Assembly (NCBI GenBank): GCA_934539585.1 | Contig: CAKTCT010000047.1 | Span: 1-20,714, forward strand | Source of the DNA: an uncultured Oscillospiraceae bacterium | Lineage (GTDB): Bacteria; Bacillota; Clostridia; Oscillospirales; Ruminococcaceae | Reading direction: 5' to 3' | DNA length: 20,714 bases | Shown here: piece after piece, positions 1 to 6,707 of the stretch | Numbering within the stretch: the first letter of the stretch is position 1 | How the letters are laid out: each line of letters starts with the position of its first letter | Position numbers and translations under genes: made by a program | Notes under the pieces: generated by a model | The model's database searches: none | What the model saw: the letters and a program-made list of their open reading frames with translations, nothing else | Told to the model about the DNA's origin: nothing

Positions 1-242
1 AGGTGCAGACGGCAGGAGGCCGGTGAATCGGGCAGAGGCCGCGTCTTTGCCGCAGACGCTTCGGCGGGGATTCGTCTGCGGCTGTACCGCGGGGCGTTGG
101 CGGGGAGTTGGGGACGGCATGGATTTCAGGGGCCGGTGAAGTAGGTGGGGGTATTTCGGGGGACTGTCCACGGCTGTGTTCTGGGATCGTTTGGGTGAGA
201 TTGGGGTTAGCAGTGAACGGACGGCAGATGTGATGGGCTGCT
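1..242. other. Non-coding flank downstream of mutS2
   Basis: I see no convincing gene in this stretch. There is also no A-rich or T-rich tract that would make a mutS2 terminator. It does hold inverted repeats: positions 49-58 (GCCGCAGACG) pair perfectly with 73-82 (CGTCTGCGGC), and 41-46 (GCGTCT) can instead pair with 54-59 (AGACGC). These two hairpins exclude each other. The function is unknown, and the left edge of the window cuts the region. Confidence 0.5.
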
Positions 243-2630
243 TTATTTCAGCTCGGCTACGGTGACGCCGGCTTCACCTTCGCCGTAGACGCCCAGGCGG
301 AAGGTGCGGATGGCCTTGTGCTGCTTCAGGTGGGCCTGGACGGCGGCGCGGAGGGCTCCGGTGCCTTTGCCGTGGATGATGGTGATCTGCTGGACGTGGG
401 TGAGGACGGCGTTGTCGATGAAGGAATCCAGGGTCAGAAGGGCTTCGTCCACGGTCATGCCCCGGAGGTCGCACTCCGTGGAGGCGCTGCGGCTGGCGAT
501 GTTCATGGTCTTTTTCACGGAACCCCGGACGTTTGCGCCGTTGAACTGGACCTTTTTCTTGTCCAGGAGCCGGAGGTTCTCCACCTTGACCCGGGATTTG
601 ATGATTCCGGCCTGAACCAGGACGTTGCCAGACTTATCCGGGGGCTGGAGGACGGTGCCCTCCTTGTCGATGTCCACCAGAAGGACGGTGTCCCCGGCTT
701 TCAGGGGGCGGGGGAGGGTGTAGCTGATGTTTTCCCGTTCCGCGATGGGGTTGGCGGCATCGTGGATCTTGTCCAGGCGGGATTTCAGCTGGCTCCGGGC
801 GGCCAGGGCCTTCTGGGAGAAGGCTTCCCGGTCCTTTTCCTTGCGGATCTCATTGAGCTCGTCCATGAGGGCGTTGGCCTGGCCCTGGACCTGGGAGACG
901 ATGCGCATGGCCTGTTCCTTGGCCTTTTCCACTTCCTTGGCCTTTTCCCGGGAAAGGGCTTCCTTGTGCTCCCGGATTTCCTGGCGGGTGCGCTCGATCT
1001 CGGCCTGCTTTTCCGCAAGCTCCCGGGTCAGGGCTTCGTACTGCTGGCGGGAGGCTTCCAGGGAGTCCACCACGTCCTCAAACTGCTTATGCTCGTTCTG
1101 GACCAGGGTCCTGGCGCTGTCGATGACGGCGGGGTCCAGGCCCAGCTTCTGGGAGATGGCGAAGGCATTGGAGCGGCCGGGGACGCCGATGAGCAGGCGG
1201 TAGGTGGGCTTCAGGCTCTCCACGTCGAACTCGCAGCAGGCGTTTTCCACGCCGGGGGTCTGGATGGCGTACATTTTCAGCTCGGCGTAGTGGGTGGTGG
1301 CGGCCACCCGGCAGTGACGCTGGCGGAACCGCTCCAGAATGGCGGTGGCCAGGGCCGCGCCCTCCACGGGGTCGGTGCCGGAGCCCAGCTCGTCCACCAG
1401 CACCAGGGAGCGGTAGTCGGCTTCCTCCAGAATGGAGACGATGTTGGTCATGTGGGCGGAGAAGGTGGACAGGGACTGCTCGATGCTCTGTTCGTCGCCG
1501 ATGTCCACCAGGACGTTTTCAAAGGTGGAGACCTTGGAGCCGGGGCCCGCGGGGATCAGCAGGCCGCACATGGTCATGAGGGTCAGAAGGCCCAGGGTCT
1601 TCAGGGTGACGGTCTTGCCGCCGGTATTGGGGCCGGTGATGACCAGGCTGGTGAAGGTATCCCCCAGGTGGACGTCGATGGGGACCACCTTTTTGGGGTC
1701 GATGAGGGGGTGGCGGGCCTTTTTCAGGTCGATTTTCCCGTCCTCGGCCACGGCGGGGCAGAAGGCGTTCATCCGGGAGGCCAGGCGGGTCTTGGCAAAG
1801 AGGACGTTCAGGTCCATGAGGCGGCCGAAAAGGAGCTGCAAATCCTCGCCGCAGTCGGCGCAGCGGGCGGAAAAGTCCGCCAGAATCCGCTCGATCTCGT
1901 CCTTTTCCTTGGCCTGGAGGACGCGGATTTCGTTGTTGGCCTCCACCACGCTCATGGGTTCGATGAAGTAGGTGGAGCCGGAGGCGGAGGTGTCGTGGAC
2001 CAGGCCCTCGATCTCACCCCGGTACTCGGCCTTGACCGGCACCACGAAGCGGCCGTCCCGCATGGTGATCAGGGAGTCCTGGAGGTACTTCTGGTAGGTG
2101 CTGGAGTGGATGAGCTTTTCCATCCGGTCCCGGGCTTTCAGCTCGGTCTGGCGGATTTTCCGGCGGATGGAGGAGAGCTCGGGGGAGGCGTTGTCGTCGA
2201 TTTCCTCCTCGTTGATGAAGGCGGAGGAGATTTCCCGCTCCAGGGTGTTGTTCTGGTAGAGGGCGTTCAGGTCCTCGGAGACGGCGGTCTCCTCGTCGTC
2301 AAACTGCCGGGCCCACTGGCAGAGGGACCGGGACTGGCGCAGGACGGCTCCCACGTTCAGAAGGTCCCGGGGGGAGAGGGTGCCGCCGGCCATGGCCACC
2401 TTCAGCCGGGGAGTGGGGTCGGTGAGGGTGATGAAGGAGGGGGTTCCGAAGCGCAGGGTCAGGCTGAAGGCGTCGTCGGTGCGCTTTAAGGAGCGCAGGA
2501 CCTCGTCCAGGTCGGTTTCCGGCCGGATGGAAAGGGCCAGGTCCCGGGCGGCGGGACAGCAGGTCTCCTGGGCCAGCATGTCTAAGACCTTGTCCAGCTC
2601 CAGGGCTTTCAGATATTTTTCTTTGATCAT
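243..2630 (-). CDS. mutS2: Endonuclease MutS2 (ribosome-collision / recombination ATPase)
   Basis: A 795-residue protein, the usual length for MutS2. In order it shows an N-terminal MutS core and lever region, an ABC-type ATPase with Walker A GPNTGGKT (about 333-340) and Walker B DELGSGTD (about 413-420), a long charged coiled coil (about 515-640), and a C-terminal Smr nuclease domain with DLRG (721-724) and HGKGTG (753 onward). It lacks the mismatch-recognition domain of MutS1. Family knowledge: MutS2 acts as a dimeric ATPase that limits recombination and, in Bacillus, recognises collided ribosomes; the Smr domain is a nuclease. The start ATG has GAGG seven bases upstream. It lies 20 bases after recO and is the last gene of the leftward phoH-era-recO operon. 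No terminator is visible after its stop. Identification is firm; which role dominates here is not known. Confidence 0.97.
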   Translation of the reverse strand: MIKEKYLKALELDKVLDMLAQETCCPAARDLALSIRPETDLDEVLRSLKRTDDAFSLTLRFGTPSFITLTDPTPRLKVAMAGGTLSPRDLLNVGAVLRQSRSLCQWARQFDDEETAVSEDLNALYQNNTLEREISSAFINEEEIDDNASPELSSIRRKIRQTELKARDRMEKLIHSSTYQKYLQDSLITMRDGRFVVPVKAEYRGEIEGLVHDTSASGSTYFIEPMSVVEANNEIRVLQAKEKDEIERILADFSARCADCGEDLQLLFGRLMDLNVLFAKTRLASRMNAFCPAVAEDGKIDLKKARHPLIDPKKVVPIDVHLGDTFTSLVITGPNTGGKTVTLKTLGLLTLMTMCGLLIPAGPGSKVSTFENVLVDIGDEQSIEQSLSTFSAHMTNIVSILEEADYRSLVLVDELGSGTDPVEGAALATAILERFRQRHCRVAATTHYAELKMYAIQTPGVENACCEFDVESLKPTYRLLIGVPGRSNAFAISQKLGLDPAVIDSARTLVQNEHKQFEDVVDSLEASRQQYEALTRELAEKQAEIERTRQEIREHKEALSREKAKEVEKAKEQAMRIVSQVQGQANALMDELNEIRKEKDREAFSQKALAARSQLKSRLDKIHDAANPIAERENISYTLPRPLKAGDTVLLVDIDKEGTVLQPPDKSGNVLVQAGIIKSRVKVENLRLLDKKKVQFNGANVRGSVKKTMNIASRSASTECDLRGMTVDEALLTLDSFIDNAVLTHVQQITIIHGKGTGALRAAVQAHLKQHKAIRTFRLGVYGEGEAGVTVAELK

Positions 2631-2650
2631 GTTGATACCTCGTAAAAGGG

Positions 2651-3394
2651 TCAGGAAATGGATTTTAAGAAGTCCAGGGTCTTGAAACGGCCGCCGGTCT
2701 GGCAGAGGACGTAAGCCTCGGACACGGAGCCCAGGGCGGCTTCGCTGTCGGGGGTCAGGCGGAAGGAAAAGAGCTTTTCCTCCGGGGCCTGGCAGATGTA
2801 GAGCATGGCCTGGCGGACCGGTCGGGGGAGAGGCATCCGGAGGCGGTCCGGGGGCATCCGGCCCAGGCAGTCGTCGCAGAGGAGCACGCCGTCAATGGGG
2901 AAGAAGGTCCCGGCGTCCTCCGCGCCGCAGGAGGAACAGCCCGACAGGTCCGGCGCAAAGCCGGAGAGGGTCAGGAGCCGGAGCTCGTAGACCGCCTTGA
3001 GGAAGGCGGGGGAGCGTTTGTCCTGCTCCAGGAGCCAGAGGGTGTTCAGCAGCAGCTTCAGAATGCCGGGGGCGTTGTCCTTGTCCGGGAGGATGAACCG
3101 GGTCAGCTCGCAGAAGTAGCTGGCCAGGGAGAGCCGGGTCAGGTCCAGGCGGAGGTTATAGAAATTCCGGTCCAGGTCGGCGGAATCGGCGATGTATCCG
3201 CTTCTGCCCTCGAAAAGGCAGAATTCGCTGTACGCCAGGACCTCGGCGGAGGCGGAAAGCTTGGATTTCTTTCCGCCCACGCCCCGGGCAACGACCTCAA
3301 TGAGCCCCAGGTCGGCGGTGAGGAGGATCAGTTTCCGGTCCGGCTCCCGCAAGGGGACCTGGCCCAGGACGATCCCACGGGTTTTCACGGTCAA
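2651..3394 (-). CDS. recO: DNA repair protein RecO
   Basis: A 247-residue RecO. An N-terminal OB fold (residues 1 to about 80, opening with the GIVLGQVPLREPDRK motif region) is followed by a helical domain with a four-cysteine zinc site, CxxC at 153/156 and CxxC at 173/176, as in Firmicutes RecO. Family role: RecO works with RecR to load RecA on SSB-coated single-stranded DNA during RecF-pathway repair. The start is TTG, chosen because GGAGG lies eight bases upstream and the N-terminus aligns with the family; a GTG two codons later has poorer spacing. The 5' end overlaps the yqzL reading frame by 98 bases, so its ribosome binding site lies inside yqzL. mutS2 follows 20 bases downstream. Confidence 0.96.
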   Translation of the reverse strand: MTVKTRGIVLGQVPLREPDRKLILLTADLGLIEVVARGVGGKKSKLSASAEVLAYSEFCLFEGRSGYIADSADLDRNFYNLRLDLTRLSLASYFCELTRFILPDKDNAPGILKLLLNTLWLLEQDKRSPAFLKAVYELRLLTLSGFAPDLSGCSSCGAEDAGTFFPIDGVLLCDDCLGRMPPDRLRMPLPRPVRQAMLYICQAPEEKLFSFRLTPDSEAALGSVSEAYVLCQTGGRFKTLDFLKSIS

Positions 3395-3497
3395 AGGGGG
3401 TTCCTCCCGTTTCCAATGCTTTGTAGTTCAGATAATCGAGAATGGCGCCGGTCTGTTCGAACCGCCGCCAGACGTTTTCCGGGGTGAGCTTTTCCAT
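3297..3497 (-). CDS. yqzL: YqzL family small protein
   Basis: A small reading frame of 66 codons between era and recO, the place where Firmicutes carry yqzL. The first 30 or so residues (MEKLTPENVWRRFEQTGAI and on to DYLNYKAL) resemble the YqzL family, which has a W-x-x-F-x-x-T-G-x-x-x-x-Y-L pattern. The ATG at 3497 is preceded by GGAGG at about eight bases, better than the in-frame ATG 13 codons upstream. YqzL proteins are normally just under 50 residues. Here the frame runs 98 bases into recO, and its Pro/Arg-rich tail looks like an out-of-frame reading of recO rather than conserved protein. No biochemical function is established for the family. Identity rests mainly on position and the N-terminal pattern. 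Confidence 0.75.
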   Translation of the reverse strand: MEKLTPENVWRRFEQTGAILDYLNYKALETGGTPFDRENPWDRPGPGPLAGAGPETDPPHRRPGAH

Positions 3498-3584
3498 AGT
3501 CGTACCTCCGCCGAAAAAATTCGGGATGGCTCCCACAGATAGGTTGCCCGGAGGAGGAGATTTTACCGATGGAAAATCCTGCGC

Positions 3585-4481
3585 TTATTCGTCGTAGACC
3601 AAGCCCACCTGCTTGATGGCGTTTTCGCTGTTGCGCCAGTCGTCCCGGACCTTGACCCAGCATTTCAGGTTGATTTTGGTCTCCAGGAAGGCTTCCAGGT
3701 CGGCCCGGGCTTCGGAGGCGATCTTTTTCAGCATGGCTCCGCCCCGGCCGATGATCATGCCTTTGTGGCTGTCTTTTTCGCAGTAGATGGTGGCTTCGAT
3801 GTCCAGGATGCCGCAGTTGTCCCGCTCCCGCATTTTTTCGATGGTCACGGCGGTGCCGTGGGGAATCTCGTCCCGCATGTTCCGGAGGATTTTTTCCCGG
3901 ATGATCTCGGCGGCGATGGCCCGTTCGGGCTGGTCGGTGAGGGTGTCGTCGGGGAAGAAGTGGGGGCCTTCTTCGGTATTTTTCCGGAGCTCCTCCATCA
4001 GGTCCTGGACGCCCTTGCCCTCGGTGACGCTGACGGGGAGGACGGCGGCGAAATCGTAAAGGGGGCTGATCTCGGCGATGCGGGCCAGGAGCTGCTCCTG
4101 GTCAATAAGGTCGATCTTATTGATGACCAGCAGCGCCGGAAGGGACAGGGCCCGGAACTGGTCGATGAGGGCGGTCTCCTCCTCGTTGAGCCTGCCCATG
4201 GGCTCCACTACGAAAAGGGCCAGGTCCACGTCGGAGACGCTGGCGGTGACGACTTTGTTCATGTGGTCGCTTAGCTTGGTCCTGGCCTTGTGGATGCCGG
4301 GGGTGTCCAGAAAGACCCACTGGTATTCCTCCTCGGTGAGGACGCCGGTGATCCGGGTACGGGTGGTCTGGGGCTTGGAGGAGACGATGGCGATCTTCTC
4401 TCCCAGAAGGGCGTTCAGCAGGGAGGATTTCCCCACGTTGGCCTTGCCCACAATGGCGACGAATGCGGATTTGGTATTCAT
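3585..4481 (-). CDS. era: GTPase Era
   Basis: A 298-residue Era, close to the normal length of about 300. The GTPase domain shows G1 GKANVGKS (12-19), G3 DTPG (59-62) and G4 NKID (121-124). The C-terminal KH domain carries the GMIIGRGGAMLKKI region typical of Era. Family role: Era binds the 3' end of 16S rRNA and couples GTP state to 30S subunit maturation. The ATG has AAGGAG five bases upstream. It follows dgkA by 19 bases and precedes yqzL by 87 bases. Its neighbour ybeY also acts on 16S rRNA 3'-end maturation, so the two belong to one process. No cdd (cytidine deaminase) gene lies between dgkA and era, unlike Bacillus subtilis. Confidence 0.98.
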   Translation of the reverse strand: MNTKSAFVAIVGKANVGKSSLLNALLGEKIAIVSSKPQTTRTRITGVLTEEEYQWVFLDTPGIHKARTKLSDHMNKVVTASVSDVDLALFVVEPMGRLNEEETALIDQFRALSLPALLVINKIDLIDQEQLLARIAEISPLYDFAAVLPVSVTEGKGVQDLMEELRKNTEEGPHFFPDDTLTDQPERAIAAEIIREKILRNMRDEIPHGTAVTIEKMRERDNCGILDIEATIYCEKDSHKGMIIGRGGAMLKKIASEARADLEAFLETKINLKCWVKVRDDWRNSENAIKQVGLVYDE

Positions 4482-4500
4482 AAGTTCTCCTTTATGGCAG

Positions 4501-4983
4501 TTATTTTCGGAAAAGGCGGTGGCCGCAGAAGGCGAACAGCACGCCTCCCGCCAGCAGCGCCGGGAAGAGCAGGAGCATCCAGGGGGTGGTGAGGATGCGG
4601 TGCAGCGTCTCCGTCAGCCGGGGAAAGCGGAAAAAGAGGCAGACTCCCACGGCGCAGGCGGAAAGGGCCGTCAGGAGGACGGCTCCGGCGGCCACATCCT
4701 TGGCGATGCGGGCCAACTCGTTATAAGAGGGGCTTTCCAGGTTCACCACGGCCTCTACGGCGGTGTTGACGGCTTCGGCGGCGACGACCGCTCCCATGGT
4801 CAGGAACAGGACGGCGTATTCTCCCGGGGTCAATCCGTAGACAAGGGAAAAAGCGGTGACGAATACCGCCGCCGCAAGATGAATCCGCATGTTCCGTTCG
4901 TTCTTCACGCAAAAGCGGACGCCGCGAAAAGCATAGAGAAAGCTTTTGAACAGCGCCCGTCTTTCCTGATCGATCTTATTCAT
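4501..4983 (-). CDS. dgkA: Diacylglycerol/undecaprenol kinase family protein with an extra C-terminal membrane helix
   Basis: A 160-residue membrane protein of the DgkA family. Seen in the sequence: an amphipathic N-terminal segment with KNERNMRIH (27-35), membrane helices at about 34-50, 54-78 and 97-118, and the family signature EAVNTAVE (70-77) followed by ARIAKDVAAGAV (92-103), which holds the metal and catalytic residues. In Gram-positive bacteria this family usually phosphorylates undecaprenol, recycling the cell-wall carrier lipid. The family is usually about 120-135 residues with three helices; here a fourth hydrophobic helix (about 134-155) follows. The ATG overlaps the end of ybeY by eight bases (ATGAATAA), with GGAGG only three bases before it, so translational coupling is likely. 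Confidence 0.9.
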   Translation of the reverse strand: MNKIDQERRALFKSFLYAFRGVRFCVKNERNMRIHLAAAVFVTAFSLVYGLTPGEYAVLFLTMGAVVAAEAVNTAVEAVVNLESPSYNELARIAKDVAAGAVLLTALSACAVGVCLFFRFPRLTETLHRILTTPWMLLLFPALLAGGVLFAFCGHRLFRK

Positions 4984-5482
4984 TTTCCTCCATGACGTAG
5001 CTGGCGCCCCGGGGGATGCCCAGCATGGTCAGAATGGTCTCCTCTTTTTCCCGCATCCGGACGGCGGGGAGGCCGCCTCCCTCGTGGTCGTAGCCCAGGA
5101 GGTGGAGCATGGAGTGGACGGTGAGGAAGCCCACTTCCCGCTGCAAGGAGTGGCCGAAGGTCTCGGCCTGCTCCATGGCCTTGGGCATGGAGATGACGAT
5201 GTCGCCCAGGAGCAGCGCACCGGTGGACTCGTTGCGGTCGTAGTGGCCGTCTTCGCCCAGGGGGAAGCTCAATACATCGGTGACGGCGTCCTTGTTCCGG
5301 TGCTTGGCGTTGAGCTCCCGGATTTCTTCGTTATTGACGAAGGAAACGGAAATCTCTGCATCCTCGGTGAAGTTTTCTTCCCGGAGCGCGGCGTTGCAGC
5401 AGCGGCGGACCAGCAGGCGGATGCCCGTGGGGATCTTGACGTCGTTTTGGCGGTTGGAAATGATGACTTTTACCTTATTCAT
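4976..5482 (-). CDS. ybeY: Endoribonuclease YbeY (rRNA maturation factor)
   Basis: A 168-residue protein with the YbeY zinc signature HSMLHLLGYDH, giving ligands H123, H127 and H133, and the conserved region DAVTDVLSFPLG (65-76). Family role: a single-strand-specific endoribonuclease needed for 16S rRNA 3'-end maturation and ribosome quality control. I chose the ATG at 5482 over an upstream in-frame ATG because the protein then begins at the conserved N-terminus (MNKVKVIISN). This start overlaps the phoH stop by eight bases (ATGAATAA). An AGGAGGG lies about 14 bases upstream inside phoH, which is rather far, so coupling to phoH termination is plausible. The stop overlaps the dgkA start through the same eight-base sequence. 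Confidence 0.96.
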   Translation of the reverse strand: MNKVKVIISNRQNDVKIPTGIRLLVRRCCNAALREENFTEDAEISVSFVNNEEIRELNAKHRNKDAVTDVLSFPLGEDGHYDRNESTGALLLGDIVISMPKAMEQAETFGHSLQREVGFLTVHSMLHLLGYDHEGGGLPAVRMREKEETILTMLGIPRGASYVMEENE

Positions 5483-6449
5483 AGCGTTTGTTTTTGCCCT
5501 CCTCATAATATCGATCGTATGCCTTGATGATGTCCTGAACCAGCTTGTGGCGGACAACGTCTTTGTCTGTAAATTTTACAATGCCGATATCTTCCACGTT
5601 CCGCAGAACCCGCATGGCCTCCACCAGACCGGATTTTTTGTTGTCGGGGAGGTCAATTTGCGTGATATCGCCGGTGATGATGATTTTGGAGCCGAATCCC
5701 AGCCGGGTCAGGAACATTTTCATCTGTTCCCGGGTGGTGTTCTGGGCTTCGTCCAGAATGATAAAGGACTCGTCCAGAGTGCGCCCCCGCATATAGGCCA
5801 GAGGAGCCACTTCGATGCTGCCCCGCTCCTGGTACTTTAAAAATCCTTCCGCACCGAGAAAATCGAACAGGGCGTCGTAGAGGGGGCGGAGGTAGGGGTC
5901 CACCTTGTTTTGCAGGTCGCCGGGGAGGAAGCCCAGTTTTTCGCCGGCCTCCACGGCGGGGCGGGTGAGGATGATGCGGTTGACGGTCCCGGCCCGGAAG
6001 GCATTGACCGCCATGGCCACGGCCAGGTAGGTCTTGCCGGTGCCGGCGGGGCCGATGCCCAGGGTGACGGTGTTTTCCTCGATGGTTTTGATGTACCGCT
6101 TCTGGCCCACGGTCTTGGGGTGGACGGGCTTGCCCTTCTGGGTGATGCAGATGGCGCTGCCGCCCAGGGTCTTCAGCTCCTGCTCGCTGCCCTCGTTGGT
6201 CAGGGAGATGGCGTAGCGGACGTTCAATTCGTCCACGTCCTTGCCCTGGGCGATGAGGGGGAGCAGAGCGTTGACAGCCTTGGCGCAGAGCGTCACCGGA
6301 GCTTCGTCGCCCATGATCTTCAGGTCGCAGCCGCGGAGGACGATCTCAACGCCGTACTCCTTCCGGAGGATATCCAGGTTCCGATCGTAGCTGCCGCAGA
6401 GAGCGACGCCCTCCGAAGTGGTATTGAGTGTAATGATTTGTTCCGCCAA
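5475..6449 (-). CDS. phoH: PhoH-like ATPase
   Basis: A 324-residue PhoH/PhoL-type P-loop protein. Walker A GPAGTGKT is at 133-140 and Walker B LDEAQN at 232-237, with the family TRPAVEAGEKLGFLPG region in between; the N-terminal 100 residues form the PhoH-specific extension. These are RNA-helicase-like ATPases often encoded next to ybeY and linked to ribosome or RNA maturation; the exact substrate is unsettled. The start is TTG at 6449, the only ordinary start codon before an upstream in-frame stop, and the N-terminus aligns well with Firmicutes PhoH. The ribosome binding site is weak (AAAGG about 15 bases upstream). It is the first gene of the leftward operon, behind an extended -10 promoter about 60 bases upstream. 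Confidence 0.95.
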   Translation of the reverse strand: MAEQIITLNTTSEGVALCGSYDRNLDILRKEYGVEIVLRGCDLKIMGDEAPVTLCAKAVNALLPLIAQGKDVDELNVRYAISLTNEGSEQELKTLGGSAICITQKGKPVHPKTVGQKRYIKTIEENTVTLGIGPAGTGKTYLAVAMAVNAFRAGTVNRIILTRPAVEAGEKLGFLPGDLQNKVDPYLRPLYDALFDFLGAEGFLKYQERGSIEVAPLAYMRGRTLDESFIILDEAQNTTREQMKMFLTRLGFGSKIIITGDITQIDLPDNKKSGLVEAMRVLRNVEDIGIVKFTDKDVVRHKLVQDIIKAYDRYYEEGKNKRYE

Positions 6450-6517
6450 AGTTTCCGACCACGCCTTTCCGGCCAGGGAAGGGGAGACTCCTTCTGTGCC
6501 ATTCTGAAATTACTAGT

Positions 6518-6546
6518 ATTATACCATAAAAAAAGCGGTTTGTATC
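6518..6546 (-). promoter_or_regulatory. Promoter of the phoH-ybeY-dgkA-era-recO-mutS2 operon
   Basis: On the minus strand a perfect -10 TATAAT (6518-6523) carries an extended TGG just upstream. A poor -35 (GATACA, 6541-6546) lies at 17-base spacing. This gives a leader of about 60 bases before the phoH TTG. The surroundings are AT-rich compared with the genes on both sides. Two more short runs (AAATTTTTGGGATTT and neighbours, 6550-6660) show nothing further that I can name. Confidence 0.75.
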
Positions 6547-6663
6547 CATACAATTCTAACAAAATTTTTGGGATTTCTTTGGGTCTCCCTTGCGGTTTTG
6601 TCAACTTTTGGCGAAAATGGGAAAAACTGTGAAGGAATCATTGCAATTTTGTTTCAAAAACGT

Positions 6664-6691
6664 GAAAAAGCCGCCGGGTTCGGCCGGCGGC
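6664..6691 (-). terminator. Intrinsic terminator of glmM
   Basis: An eight-base-pair perfect GC stem, GCCGCCGG (6670-6677) with CCGGCGGC (6684-6691), and a six-base loop. On the minus strand the stem is followed by TTTTTC (6664-6669). It lies just after the glmM stop and separates glmM from the phoH promoter. Confidence 0.88.
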
Positions 6692-6707
6692 AGGGGATTT
6701 TTTTGAC

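Noticed and set aside
318..2489. A 723-codon open frame on the plus strand across mutS2
   Set aside because: It is the antisense of mutS2, rich in Gly/Val/Leu/Gln repeats as expected from the complement of a GC-rich gene, with no family resemblance; mutS2 on the other strand is certain.
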